Source of the DNA: Mycobacterium simiae
Lineage (GTDB): Bacteria; Actinomycetota; Actinomycetes; Mycobacteriales; Mycobacteriaceae
DNA: 64,000 nt
Assembly (NCBI RefSeq): GCF_010727605.1
Contig: NZ_AP022568.1
Coordinates: forward strand, 4,898,001-4,962,000
Direction: 5' to 3'
Shown here: in pieces, positions 48,632 through 56,596 of the stretch
Layout of the letters: each line of letters opens with the position of its first letter
Position numbering within the stretch: the first letter of the stretch is position 1
Made by a program: the position numbers and the translations under genes
Notes under the pieces: generated by a model
The model's input: only the letters and a program-made list of their open reading frames with translations
What the model was told of the DNA's origin: nothing
Databases searched by the model: none

Positions 48632-49348
48632 GTGAGTGTTCGCATCCGGCGAGTGACGACCACCCGGGCGGGTGGTGTGTCCAAACCACCGTTCGACACC
48701 TTCAATCTGGGCGACCATGTCGGCGACGATCCGGCTGCGGTGACCGCCAACCGGACCCGGCTGGCCCGCGCCATCGGTCTGGGCGTCGACCGGGTGGTGT
48801 GGATGAACCAGGTGCACGGCGACCGGGTCGAGATCGTGGAAGGGCCTCGCGCGGCGCGCCGCGCCGCCTTCGACGACACCGATGCGTTGGTGACCCGTAC
48901 CCCCGGACTGGCGCTGGCCGTGGTGACGGCCGATTGTGTGCCGGTGTTGTTGGGTGACGCGCGGGCCGGGGTGGTCGCGGCGGTGCACGCGGGACGGGTC
49001 GGTGCTCAGCGGGGCGTGGTGGTGCGCGCGGTCGAGACGATGCTGAAGCTGGGCGCGCAGGCCGGCGACATCTCGGCGCTGCTCGGGCCGGCGGTCAGCG
49101 GACGCAATTACGAGGTGCCCGCGGCGATGGCCGACGAGGTCGAGGCGGCCCTGCCGGGTAGTCGCACCAACACCGATCGCGGCACTCCGGGGCTCGACCT
49201 TCGGGCTGGAATCGCTTGCCAATTAAGAGAATTGGGCGTCGAATCGATCGACATCGATCCACGCTGTACGCTGGCCGACCCGGCGTTGTTCAGTCACCGC
49301 CGGGACGCGCCGACCGGGCGGCTGGCGTCGTTGATCTGGATGGAGTGA
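48632..49348 (+). CDS. pgeF: Peptidoglycan editing factor PgeF (YfiH/DUF152, multicopper-like polyphenol oxidase fold)
   Basis: 238 residues, orthologue of Rv2149c. The family removes L-Ser wrongly added in place of L-Ala in muropeptides; earlier labelled laccase. Metal or catalytic residues are seen in WMNQVHGDRV, VVTADCVPVLL and AAVHAGRVGAQRGVV, the His-Cys-His set. In this His segment VHAGR replaces the more usual VHAGWRG. GTG 48632 fits the conserved VRIRRVTTTRAGG start. Confidence 0.9.
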   Translation: MSVRIRRVTTTRAGGVSKPPFDTFNLGDHVGDDPAAVTANRTRLARAIGLGVDRVVWMNQVHGDRVEIVEGPRAARRAAFDDTDALVTRTPGLALAVVTADCVPVLLGDARAGVVAAVHAGRVGAQRGVVVRAVETMLKLGAQAGDISALLGPAVSGRNYEVPAAMADEVEAALPGSRTNTDRGTPGLDLRAGIACQLRELGVESIDIDPRCTLADPALFSHRRDAPTGRLASLIWME

Positions 49349-49353
49349 ATGCC

Positions 49354-50130
49354 ATGGCAGTTGGCCCGGCGGACTCCAGGACGGGCAACCGCGAATCTGA
49401 ATTGACTCATGCGTTGGCTGCCGTCCGTTCGCGACTGGCGATGGCCGCGGAAGCCGCGGGACGCAATGTCGGTGAAATTGAACTTCTCCCTATTACCAAA
49501 TTTTTTCCGGCTAGTGATGTCGCGATTTTGTCTCGTTTGGGTTGTCGTTCGGTCGGTGAATCGCGCGAACAAGAAGCGTCGGCAAAGGTGGCCGAAGTCA
49601 CTCGGTTGACTCAGGCTTCCGGTTCTTCGCGAGAGTTGCACTGGCACATGGTCGGCCGGATTCAGCGCAACAAGGCTCGGTCGTTGGCGCGCTGGGCGCA
49701 CACCGCTCATTCGGTCGACAATGCTCAGTTGGTGACCGCGCTGGACCGGGCGGTCACCGCGATGCTGGACGAGGGCGCGCGGCAGCATCGGCTGCGTGTC
49801 TATGTTCAGGTCAGCCTGGACGGCGACGCCTCGCGCGGCGGTGTGGATCCCGCTAACCCCGGCGCGCTCGACCAGGTGTGCGCCCAGGTCGAGGAGGCGC
49901 GTGGTCTGGAATTGGTGGGGCTGATGGGCATTCCGCCGCTGGATTGGGACCCCGAAGCGGCCTTCGAGCGGCTGCAATCGGAGCACCGCCGGGTCCTCGA
50001 GGCGCACCCGAAAGCCGTCGGACTCTCCGCCGGAATGTCGAACGACTTCGAAATTGCCGTCCAACACGGTTCGACGTGTGTGCGTGTCGGTACCGCGCTT
50101 CTGGGGCCACGGCAGCTACCGTCACCGTGA
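49354..50130 (+). CDS. PLP homeostasis protein (YggS/PROSC family)
   Basis: 258 residues, orthologue of Rv2148c. Binds pyridoxal phosphate on the Lys in LLPITKFFPASDV and carries the alanine-racemase-like barrel without the second domain; HWHMVGRIQRNK and SAGMSNDFEIAVQHGST are family blocks. ATG 49354 gives the M. tuberculosis length; a GTG at 49345 overlapping the pgeF stop is also possible. The stretch 49480-49640 is unusually AT-rich for this genome. Confidence 0.92.
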   Translation: MAVGPADSRTGNRESELTHALAAVRSRLAMAAEAAGRNVGEIELLPITKFFPASDVAILSRLGCRSVGESREQEASAKVAEVTRLTQASGSSRELHWHMVGRIQRNKARSLARWAHTAHSVDNAQLVTALDRAVTAMLDEGARQHRLRVYVQVSLDGDASRGGVDPANPGALDQVCAQVEEARGLELVGLMGIPPLDWDPEAAFERLQSEHRRVLEAHPKAVGLSAGMSNDFEIAVQHGSTCVRVGTALLGPRQLPSP

Positions 50131-50197
50131 GTAGTCACTGTAGTCACACCTTCATCACAGACAACAGAAATCCCAGGGGCTAGAAGGGGTCAACGCG

Positions 50198-50854
50198 ATG
50201 AGCACACTGCACAAGGTCAAGGCCTATTTCGGTATGGCCCCGATGGACGACTACGAGGATGAGTACTACGACGATCGCGCGCCGTCACGCGGATTCCCCC
50301 GTCCTCGCTTCGACGACGGATACGGCCGTTATGACGGCCGCGACTACGACGACCCGCGCGCCGACACCGGCGAATACGCGCCGGCCGGTTACCGCGGCGG
50401 CTACCCCGTCGAGCGGATGGAGGAACCGCGCTACGGCGCCGTGCACCCGCGCGAGTTCGACCGCGGCCCGGAGATGAGTCGGCCACGCCTGGGCTCGTGG
50501 CTGCGTGGATCCACCCGCGGCGCCCTGGCCATGGACCCGCGCCGGATGGCGATGATGTTCGAAGAGGGCCACCCGCTGTCGAAAATCACCACGCTGCGGC
50601 CCAAGGACTACAGCGAGGCCCGCACCATCGGCGAGCGCTTCCGCGACGGCACCCCGGTGATCATGGACCTGGTGTCGATGGACAACGCCGATGCGAAACG
50701 GCTGGTCGACTTCGCGGCGGGACTGGCCTTCGCCCTGCGCGGTTCGTTCGACAAGGTCGCCACCAAAGTGTTCCTGCTGTCCCCGGCCGACGTCGACGTC
50801 ACCCCCGAAGAGCGCCGACGGATCGCCGAAACCGGCTTCTACGCTTACCAATAG
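50198..50854 (+). CDS. sepF: Cell division protein SepF
   Basis: 218 residues, orthologue of Rv2147c. Membrane-bound FtsZ anchor: N-terminal amphipathic helix ([16 protein letters not shown]), a long Tyr/Asp/Arg-rich linker, and the C-terminal DUF552 fold ([28 protein letters not shown]...[14 protein letters not shown]) that forms dimers and binds the FtsZ tail. The only FtsZ membrane anchor in many actinobacteria. ATG 50198, AGAAGGGG upstream. Confidence 0.94.
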   Translation: MSTLHKVKAYFGMAPMDDYEDEYYDDRAPSRGFPRPRFDDGYGRYDGRDYDDPRADTGEYAPAGYRGGYPVERMEEPRYGAVHPREFDRGPEMSRPRLGSWLRGSTRGALAMDPRRMAMMFEEGHPLSKITTLRPKDYSEARTIGERFRDGTPVIMDLVSMDNADAKRLVDFAAGLAFALRGSFDKVATKVFLLSPADVDVTPEERRRIAETGFYAYQ

Positions 50855-50860
50855 ACGCAT

Positions 50861-50887
50861 CTGATCCCGCCAGTCCGGCGGGGTCAG
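50861..50887 (+). terminator. Terminator-like hairpin after sepF
   Basis: CTGATCCCGCC (50861-50871) pairs with GGCGGGGTCAG (50877-50887), 11 bp with one G-U, loop AGTCC. TCGTT follows but no long T-run. It starts 7 bp after the sepF stop. Confidence 0.6.
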
Positions 50888-51027
50888 TCGTTGGGGAGCT
50901 GGTCGGCTACCCAGTGCGCTGCTGGTGCGGCGCAGGTGAGATGTCCGCCCAGACCCGAGTCGGTACGCTTGCCATTGCTGCGCTATCGCGCGGCGGTTGA
51001 CATCTCATCGTTAAGGTCGGGCTCTCG

Positions 51028-51318
51028 TTGGTGCTGTTCTTTCAGATCCTTGGGTTTGCGCTGTTCATCTTTTGGTTGCTGCTCATCGCTCGGGTGGTCG
51101 TCGAGTTCATCCGCTCGTTCAGCCGGGACTGGCATCCCACCGGCCTCACTGTGGTGATCCTGGAGATCATCATGTCGATCACCGATCCGCCGGTGAAGTT
51201 GCTGCGCCGGCTCATCCCTCAGCTCACCATCGGAGCGGTCCGCTTCGACCTGTCGATCATGGTGCTCTTGCTGGTTGCGTTTATCGGCATGCAGCTCGCC
51301 TTCGGCGCCGCGGCCTGA
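51028..51318 (+). CDS. YggT-family small membrane protein
   Basis: 96 residues, orthologue of Rv2146c. Two membrane helices (FFQILGFALFIFWLLLIARVVVEFI and SIMVLLLVAFIGMQLAFG) flank the conserved TDPPVKLLRRLIPQL loop. Family role in osmotic tolerance or envelope growth is poorly defined; the gene is nearly always between sepF and divIVA in actinobacteria. TTG 51028 or GTG 51031 are both possible starts. Confidence 0.9.
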   Translation: MVLFFQILGFALFIFWLLLIARVVVEFIRSFSRDWHPTGLTVVILEIIMSITDPPVKLLRRLIPQLTIGAVRFDLSIMVLLLVAFIGMQLAFGAAA

Positions 51319-51580
51319 GCCGCCCGGGCGGCCGTCCCGAGCCGTGCCGAGGCCCCGAGCGACGGTTCGGCCACGATTAGGCTTCGGTTTGATGGGCGCG
51401 ATTTGCAAATTCTAAGGATTGAGATTTTATGTCTCTTAGTGTTTGAAATTGGCTCTTATTTATTGGCCTAATCGGCGACCGCCGGGTCTCGTGTGACAGG
51501 ATGGGCGGCAGTTGCACAACCGCTGCCACTCCGTTCTACACTTCCGGGAACGTTTGACAGGAACTTGAGGGGACGAACAA
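51319..51580 (+). promoter_or_regulatory. AT-rich region before wag31
   Basis: 262 bp without a gene. 51395-51475 is strikingly AT-rich (AAATTCTAAGGATTGAGATT; GGCTCTTATTTATTGGCC) for this genome. Candidate promoter: TTGCAC (51512-51517) with TACACT (51537-51542), spacer 19 bp. A second TTGACA at 51554-51559 is too close to the start to be its -35. GAGGGGACG (51567-51575) is the ribosome site. Confidence 0.4.
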
Positions 51581-52378
51581 ATGCCGCTTACACCAGCCGA
51601 CGTCCACAATGTGGCGTTCAGTAAGCCGCCTATTGGCAAGCGTGGTTACAACGAGGACGAGGTCGACGCGTTCCTGGACCTGGTGGAGAACGAGCTGACG
51701 CGGCTGATCGAAGAAAACTCTGATCTGCGGCAACGGGTCGAGGAGCTGGACCGCGAACTGGCCGCCGCTGGCGGTGCCAGCCCCGCTGCTCACCCCGCTC
51801 CCGCAGCCCCTGTCTTCGAGCCCGAGCCCGAGCCGGAACCCGTCAAGGCGGCACCCGCGGCGGCCGCCCCGAGCGGAACCAACGAGGAGCAGGCCCTCAA
51901 GGCCGCCCGCGTGTTGAGCCTGGCCCAGGACACCGCCGACCGGCTGACCAGCAGCGCCCAGGCCGAGTCCGAGAAACTGTTGTCGGACGCGCGGGCCAAC
52001 GCCGACCAAATTCTCACCGAGGCCCGTCAGACGGCCGAGACCACCGTCACGGAGGCGCGGCAGCGCGCCGACGCCATGCTCGCCGATGCCCAGACCCGTT
52101 CCGAGACGCAATTGCGTCAGGCCCAGGAGAAGGCCGACGCGCTGCAGGCCGACGCGGAGCGCAAGCACTCCGAGATCATGGGCACCATCAACCAGCAGCG
52201 CACGGTGCTGGAGGGGCGTCTCGAGCAGCTCCGCACCTTCGAACGCGAATACCGCACCCGCCTCAAGACCTACCTGGAGTCCCAGCTCGAGGAGCTCGGC
52301 CAGCGCGGATCGGCGGCGCCCGTCGACTCCAGCGCGGATGCCGGTGGGTTTGACCAATTCAATCGGGGTAATAACTAG
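51581..52378 (+). CDS. wag31: Polar growth scaffold Wag31/DivIVA
   Basis: 265 residues. The N-terminal DivIVA lipid-binding domain [37 protein letters not shown] is followed by a Pro/Ala linker, then a long Ala/Glu coiled coil with [25 protein letters not shown]. It marks the growing pole and recruits wall synthesis. The phospho-acceptor Thr of M. tuberculosis (near residue 73) lies in the linker; here the linker is Ala/Pro-rich and no clear Thr is seen at that spot. Confidence 0.97.
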   Translation: MPLTPADVHNVAFSKPPIGKRGYNEDEVDAFLDLVENELTRLIEENSDLRQRVEELDRELAAAGGASPAAHPAPAAPVFEPEPEPEPVKAAPAAAAPSGTNEEQALKAARVLSLAQDTADRLTSSAQAESEKLLSDARANADQILTEARQTAETTVTEARQRADAMLADAQTRSETQLRQAQEKADALQADAERKHSEIMGTINQQRTVLEGRLEQLRTFEREYRTRLKTYLESQLEELGQRGSAAPVDSSADAGGFDQFNRGNN

Positions 52379-52396
52379 CCGGGACCCGATCCAAGT

Positions 52397-52421
52397 CGTG
52401 CCGGACGCCGTGTCCGGCATG
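52397..52421 (+). terminator. Hairpin between wag31 and the next gene
   Basis: TGCCGGAC (52399-52406) pairs with GTCCGGCA (52412-52419), loop GCCGT, extendable by two pairs with a G-T. No T-run follows, so it may be a partial terminator or an mRNA end stabiliser. Confidence 0.5.
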
Positions 52422-52471
52422 CCGCGTGCACTGGGACCTGGCGGTCCCGCCCTTCGGCTAGAGGATGACCA

Positions 52472-52801
52472 ATGCTGATCATTGCGCTGGTACTGGCCCT
52501 GATCGGGCTCGTTGCGCTCGTGTTTGCGGTCGTCACCAGTAACGAGCTGGTGGCCTGGGTATGCATCGGCGCCAGCGTCCTGGGTGTGGTGCTACTGATC
52601 GTCGACGCGCTGCGGGAACGGCAGCTCCGCGGCGCTGGTGATGGCGACGAGGCCGACGACGACCAGGCGGCAGCCGACGAAGCGGTCGACTACCCGGAAG
52701 AGACCCCAGACCCGGATTCCGACACTGCCGTCGACACCGTCGAGGGGTCGAACGACCAGACCGTTGCGGCCGAAACCCGAGGCGACGACTCCGCTAAGTA
52801 G
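52472..52801 (+). CDS. Small membrane protein with acidic tail (Rv2144c-type)
   Basis: 109 residues. Two close membrane helices (MLIIALVLALIGLVALVFAVV and VAWVCIGASVLGVVLLIVDAL) then a highly acidic tail of ~55 residues rich in Asp, Glu, Ala and Thr. No known domain. It is the last gene of the dcw-linked plus-strand run and converges on the phosphoribosyltransferase with 2 bp between stops. Confidence 0.85.
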   Translation: MLIIALVLALIGLVALVFAVVTSNELVAWVCIGASVLGVVLLIVDALRERQLRGAGDGDEADDDQAAADEAVDYPEETPDPDSDTAVDTVEGSNDQTVAAETRGDDSAK

Positions 52802-52803
52802 CC

Positions 52804-53490
52804 TCAGCGGGTCGGCATACTCAGCAGTTCGCGCACCTCGCGATCGCTGACCTGGTGAAAGTCGTCGTAAACCTGCCCCACGGCCTCGAATGCCGGCGGG
52901 GTGACCGTGCACACGACATCGTCGGCCGCCGCGGCCAGCTCACGGCAGACCGACAGCGGCCCCACGGGCACGGCGACAACAATCGATTCCGGCTCACCGG
53001 ACCGGATGGCCCGCACCGCGGCCAGCATGCTGGCGCCGGTGGCGATGCCGTCGTCGACCAACATCACGATCTTGCCCCCCGGGTCGGCGACGGGGCGCTC
53101 ACCGCGATAGGCGTGTTCGCGGCGGGCCAGCTCGGCCGCCTCGCTGTCGATGACCTCGCGCACCTGCTCGTCGGTGACGCGCAGACTGGACACCACATTG
53201 TCGTTCATCACCACGCCGCCGCCGCTGGCCAGCGCGCCCATCGCCAGCTCCGACCAGCGCGGCACCCCGAGCTTGCGGACCAGAAACACATCCAGCTCCG
53301 CGTGCAGCGCCATGGCGATCTCCCACGCCACGGGAACGCCGCCGCGCGCCAATCCCAGCACCAGCAGGTTGTCTTTGTCCCGGTAGACGTTGAGTTGCTG
53401 CGCTAGCGCGCGACCGGCGTCGTGGCGATCTACAAACCGTCGCGCGGTTTGCTGGGTGGTGCGGCGTGTAAAGCCGTTCCCTGGATTCAT
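52804..53490 (-). CDS. Phosphoribosyltransferase-fold protein (Rv2143-type)
   Basis: 228 residues from ATG 53490. Type I PRT signature VMLVDDGIATGASMLAAVRAIR (PRPP loop) with LGLARGGVPVAWEIA at the front and LSVCRELAAAADDVVC at the back. Proteins of this group are often annotated as PRTases of unknown substrate, sometimes fused to a dienelactone-hydrolase domain; no such domain is present here. The frame is open upstream to 53589. It marks the right edge of synteny with M. tuberculosis. Confidence 0.82.
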   Translation of the reverse strand: MNPGNGFTRRTTQQTARRFVDRHDAGRALAQQLNVYRDKDNLLVLGLARGGVPVAWEIAMALHAELDVFLVRKLGVPRWSELAMGALASGGGVVMNDNVVSSLRVTDEQVREVIDSEAAELARREHAYRGERPVADPGGKIVMLVDDGIATGASMLAAVRAIRSGEPESIVVAVPVGPLSVCRELAAAADDVVCTVTPPAFEAVGQVYDDFHQVSDREVRELLSMPTR

Positions 53491-53690
53491 CGGTACGGCC
53501 GAGTTTACGCTCCCGTGGCCGAGTGGTCGAATCGCTTGCGCACCAATGGAATTGGCTAGCTGAACGTGGGCAACCACTGCCGCACGCATATTTACCGCGC
53601 CGATGGGCCAGCTAGCTGTTGCGGGTCATGTCCGGTTTCGTGGGAAACACGGCGCATTCGCCATGGGTGAGCAGCTCCGGGCCGGTGCAG

Positions 53691-53717
53691 ACTGTATACA
53701 GTTCGTGCCTAGGGCAC
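53691..53717. promoter_or_regulatory. Two adjacent inverted repeats before the nitrile hydratase operon
   Basis: ACTGTATACAGT (53691-53702) is a 12-bp perfect palindrome, similar in form to GntR-type operators; GTGCC-TAG-GGCAC (53705-53717) is a second perfect inverted repeat. Both lie 41-67 bp before the beta-subunit ATG, in the expected promoter zone. No GntR gene is present in this window, so the regulator is unknown. Confidence 0.55.
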
Positions 53718-53757
53718 ACGGGTATGGCGATCGGATCGGAGAAGGTGTGAGCAAAGC

Positions 53758-54495
53758 ATGAAGTTGCAGCACTATATCGGGGGGTTGGAGGGTCTGCCCG
53801 AGCCGTTGAACCTGGAGAAGCGAGTCTTCGTCGAGGACTGGGAGAAACGCATCTTCGGCATCCACGTCGCGATGATGGCGCTCTCGAAGCATCTCGGCTC
53901 GGCGCTGCCACGATATCCAATTGCCGAAGTGCCGACGACGTTTGGCGACAAATGGACATGGGCTGATCTGCGCACCAGCGCGGAGGCGATGGACCCGTTT
54001 GACTACTTCAAATTCCGCTACTACGAGAAGTGGCTTGGCGGGATCACCCAGTTCCTCGTGGACAAGGGTTACCTGACCGCCGACGAATTAGCCGCGCGCG
54101 TGGGCACTTTGCCCTCGGGACAACAATCCGAGGCCTGCGCAGCCGCCGAGGCCATCGATGCTCAGGTGCTCGCGTATCTGCGGATGGGGGATAGCCCGCG
54201 ACGCGACATCGCCCACCCGAAGTTCGCCGTCGGTGACGCGGTGCGGATCGCCGACGTGCCGGCCGGCGCGCATACCCGATTGCCCGGATTCCTCCGGGGC
54301 CGCGTCGGCACGGTGACACGCATCTTCGAGGGCGACTACGCGTATTTCGAAGACACCGAAGATGGGATCGGCGCGCCGATGCCCAACTACCTTGTTGCGT
54401 TCACCCCCACCGAACTATGGGGATGCGGCGCGGAGGACGGGCGCGAGACCGTCTACGCCGAACTGTTCGAGGCTTACCTGAAAGGGCTGGAATGA
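53758..54495 (+). CDS. Nitrile hydratase beta subunit
   Basis: 245 residues. With the alpha subunit hydrates nitriles to amides; cytosolic. MKLQHYIGGLEGL is a variant of the usual MNGIHDVGGM start; FFDYFKFRYYEKWLGGITQFLVDKG-like helices (MDPFDYFKFRYYEKWLGGITQFLVDKGYLT) and the C-terminal SH3-like barrel (HPKFAVGDAVRIADVPAGAHTRLPGFLRGRVGTVTRI) are typical. Gene order beta-alpha-accessory is the cobalt-type order. ATG 53758 with a GAGAAGG site upstream; overlaps alpha as ATGA. Confidence 0.92.
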   Translation: MKLQHYIGGLEGLPEPLNLEKRVFVEDWEKRIFGIHVAMMALSKHLGSALPRYPIAEVPTTFGDKWTWADLRTSAEAMDPFDYFKFRYYEKWLGGITQFLVDKGYLTADELAARVGTLPSGQQSEACAAAEAIDAQVLAYLRMGDSPRRDIAHPKFAVGDAVRIADVPAGAHTRLPGFLRGRVGTVTRIFEGDYAYFEDTEDGIGAPMPNYLVAFTPTELWGCGAEDGRETVYAELFEAYLKGLE

Positions 54496-55121
54496 CAGGG
54501 CAATTCGCCTTTCCAGGCGACCGCGAGGAAAGCAGCGCCGCGAAAGTGCAGGCGCTGGAATCGCTGCTCATCGAGAAGGGAGTGATCACCAGCCAGACCG
54601 TCGATAAGGTGCTGGCCTACTTCGAATCGGAGATGACGCCGCTCAACGGCAAGAAGATTGTCGTGAAGGCATGGACGGATCCCGAATTCGCTGCCCGGCT
54701 GGTGGCAGACACACCGTCTGCGATCGCCGAGCTCGACCTGCCCGACGGTATGGCCGGCGCCGAGGGCGAGCACCTGCGCGCTGTGGCGAATACCCCAGGG
54801 GTTCACCACCTGGTGATCTGTACGCTGTGCTCGTGCTTCCCGTGGCCGGTACTCGGGTTGCCGCCGTATTGGTACAAGGACCCGGTGTTTCGCGCACGCG
54901 CTGCGCGCGAGCCGCGAAAAGTGCTTGCCGAGATCGGTCTCGAGTTAGCAGACGACGTCGAGATCAAGGTATTGGACAGCAGCGGCCACTCACGGTGGTT
55001 TGTCATCCCCGAACGCCCCACCGGTACAGAGGATTTCACCGACCAGATGCTGATGGACCTGGTCACCACCGAGTCCATGATGGGCGTCGCTTTGGCGGGT
55101 GGGGCGCATGAAACTGCATGA
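54492..55121 (+). CDS. Nitrile hydratase alpha subunit, cobalt type
   Basis: 209 residues. The metal site is CTLCSC (Cys110, Cys113, Ser114, Cys115), preceded by HHLVI; the Thr in the second position marks the Co(III) type, while Fe types have Ser. The two outer Cys would be oxidised to sulfinic and sulfenic acid. Also present: KAWTDPEFAARL and YKDPVFRARAAREPRKVLAEIGL. The start overlaps the beta stop by 4 bp. A CbtB cobalt protein is encoded two genes downstream, which supports the metal assignment. Thiocyanate hydrolase is a close relative and cannot be excluded. Confidence 0.93.
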   Translation: MTGQFAFPGDREESSAAKVQALESLLIEKGVITSQTVDKVLAYFESEMTPLNGKKIVVKAWTDPEFAARLVADTPSAIAELDLPDGMAGAEGEHLRAVANTPGVHHLVICTLCSCFPWPVLGLPPYWYKDPVFRARAAREPRKVLAEIGLELADDVEIKVLDSSGHSRWFVIPERPTGTEDFTDQMLMDLVTTESMMGVALAGGAHETA

Positions 55122-55446
55122 CACCTGCACAACCGATCAGGCCGCCCCACAGTTCGATCACCCTTGGCAGCGTCGGGCATTCGGCCTGGCATTGGCGTTG
55201 GCGGAATTCGGTCACTACCCGTGGAGCGATTTCCAGCAGCGTCTGATCGCCTCCATCGCCGACTGGGAAAGCACGGCCGATGATCGGCGCGGCGACTGGC
55301 ACTACTACGACCACTGGGTTGCGGCGCTGGAAAAGATCGTGGCCGACCGCGAATTGCTCACCGCGACGCTGGTCTTGGACGACGGAGACCACGCGGCATC
55401 TACCGCACACCGAAATGGGAACGACAATGACGCTGCTGCCCGTTGA
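55108..55446 (+). CDS. Nitrile hydratase accessory protein (activator, P14K/NhlE-like)
   Basis: 112 residues. HPWQRRAFGLALALAEFGHYPWSDFQQRLIASIADWE resembles the N-terminal domain of the beta subunit, as in the chaperones that load cobalt by subunit swapping. HYYDHWVAALEKIVAD follows. ATG 55108 overlaps the alpha gene by 14 bp. Needed for cobalt maturation in related systems. Confidence 0.85.
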   Translation: MKLHDTCTTDQAAPQFDHPWQRRAFGLALALAEFGHYPWSDFQQRLIASIADWESTADDRRGDWHYYDHWVAALEKIVADRELLTATLVLDDGDHAASTAHRNGNDNDAAAR

Positions 55447-55636
55447 ACCCGTCGTCCGCTCGATTCCCGTCACCTTGTCCGGGGCGGCATGGCTGAGCGT
55501 GACGACGGTGCTGGCTCTGCTCGCGCTGTATGTCGTCGGGTTCGCGCACGGCGCGGTGTCGATGTTCGGCTGGAACCTGTACGTCCATGAATTCACCCAC
55601 GATGCAAGGCATCTACTCGGCTACCCGTGCCATTGA
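55427..55636 (+). CDS. CbtB-type cobalt-uptake small membrane protein
   Basis: 69 residues. One membrane helix (AWLSVTTVLALLALYVVGFAHG) and the C-terminal metal motif HEFTHDARHLLGYPCH (His54, His58, His62, Cys68, His69), which closely fits the CbtB family signature. CbtB normally pairs with CbtA, a larger membrane protein, usually next to it; none is seen in this window. ATG 55427 is preferred over 55415. It overlaps the accessory gene by 20 bp, so it is the fourth gene of the nitrile hydratase operon. Confidence 0.82.
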   Translation: MTLLPVEPVVRSIPVTLSGAAWLSVTTVLALLALYVVGFAHGAVSMFGWNLYVHEFTHDARHLLGYPCH

Positions 55637-55648
55637 GCGGCTCTAGCC

Positions 55649-55775
55649 CAGTGAAATCACTGCTTTCCTGGTGTTGCGAGCTTCAACCAGGATGCCGATC
55701 CTGGCCTATGGACGAGTCGGTTGGTCGGGCACGGAAAGTGTTCTGCCGCACCTGAATTCTTGGCGGCCTGCCGCC
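55649..55775. other. Inverted repeats between cbtB and TetR gene
   Basis: CAGTGA-AA-TCACTG (55649-55662) is a 14-bp palindrome 13 bp after the cbtB stop. GGCGG-CCTG-CCGCC (55762-55775) is a hairpin next to the stop of the convergent TetR gene. Either could end transcription; neither has a T-run. Confidence 0.4.
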
Positions 55776-55781
55776 CAGCTA

Positions 55782-56408
55782 TTAGGTACGTCGGTATCCG
55801 GCGATGTGTCCCAGGGCCATGTTGAGGGCGAGTTCAAGAGGACGGGCGCTGCGCGTGGCCTGCCCCATGAGCAGTCCGCCCTGCAGAGCGCTCATCATCG
55901 TTAGGGCGAGATCGTCCAGGTCAGCATCGGCGTCGAGTTCGCCGTTTTCGCGCATGGCTGCGAAGCCGTTGGATAGATAGGACTGCCATTCGGCAAAGGA
56001 CCGCGCGAGCTGTTGGCGCGCCGATTCGGATCGGTCGGCCAGCTCGCTCACAAGCGAGCCGAGCGGACAGCCGCCGATTCCTTGCGTCTCGCGGACCATG
56101 GCCACGAGATGATCACACCACCGCTGCAGCCCCTCCCAAGAGGAAAGTTCGCGCAACAACGGCTCCTGCGCGGCGATGACACGGCCGAACTGGGTCTTGA
56201 TCACCTCGCCGATAAGCGCGTCCTTGTTATCGAAATAGTGATACAGCTGGGATCTGCTGGTGCCGGTGGCCGTCATGACGGCGTCCAGGCTCGTCCCGGC
56301 CACTCCATGCTCCTGGACGAGTGCGGCCGCTCCAGCCACGATGCGGGCTTTGGTTGCCGCGCCGCGAACCGTCAGCCGCGCGGTGGGACGACCCGGACTT
56401 GACGCCAC
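55782..56408 (-). CDS. TetR-family regulator
   Basis: 208 residues. HTH: AGAAALVQEHGVAGTSLDAVMTATGTSRSQLYHYFDNK, with the YHYFDNKDALIGEVI form of TetR regulators that often sense electrophiles or reactive compounds. The C-terminal domain contains GGCPLGSLVSELAD, with one Cys, a motif recurring in this TetR subgroup. GTG start at 56408. Copy 1 of a 47-bp repeated element lies right upstream and the second copy precedes the peroxiredoxin gene, so it may control both plus the hydrolase. Confidence 0.9.
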   Translation of the reverse strand: MASSPGRPTARLTVRGAATKARIVAGAAALVQEHGVAGTSLDAVMTATGTSRSQLYHYFDNKDALIGEVIKTQFGRVIAAQEPLLRELSSWEGLQRWCDHLVAMVRETQGIGGCPLGSLVSELADRSESARQQLARSFAEWQSYLSNGFAAMRENGELDADADLDDLALTMMSALQGGLLMGQATRSARPLELALNMALGHIAGYRRT

Positions 56409-56422
56409 AGCCGCACCCTATC

Positions 56423-56469
56423 CGGATTGGAATTGTCAGTCCAGTTTCGTCGCAGCATGATGGCCGAGT
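56423..56469. repeat. 47-bp element, copy 1 (TetR/hydrolase intergenic)
   Basis: 44 of 47 bases are identical to 57715-57761. Inside it, TGGAATTGTCAGTCCA is an imperfect palindrome with TGGA/TCCA arms. It sits 15-61 bp upstream of the TetR start and 128 bp upstream of the hydrolase start. Most likely an operator with part of a promoter, duplicated locally. Confidence 0.75.
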
Positions 56470-56596
56470 CGCAGCGCGATGGCCGCCGGCTCAATGAATC
56501 ACGGGGTAGGACGCCCATGCTGCGCTTCAACGGTGGTCATCAGCTATTTCGGATCACGACTTTTCGATGCATTACCCCATTGAGAAGGGAACCACG

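Noticed and set aside
56423..56469. 47-bp repeat as a coding duplication
   Set aside because: Both copies can be read as WNCQSSFVAA and a stop, but the preceding frames are unrelated and lack start signals; positions in promoters fit an operator better.
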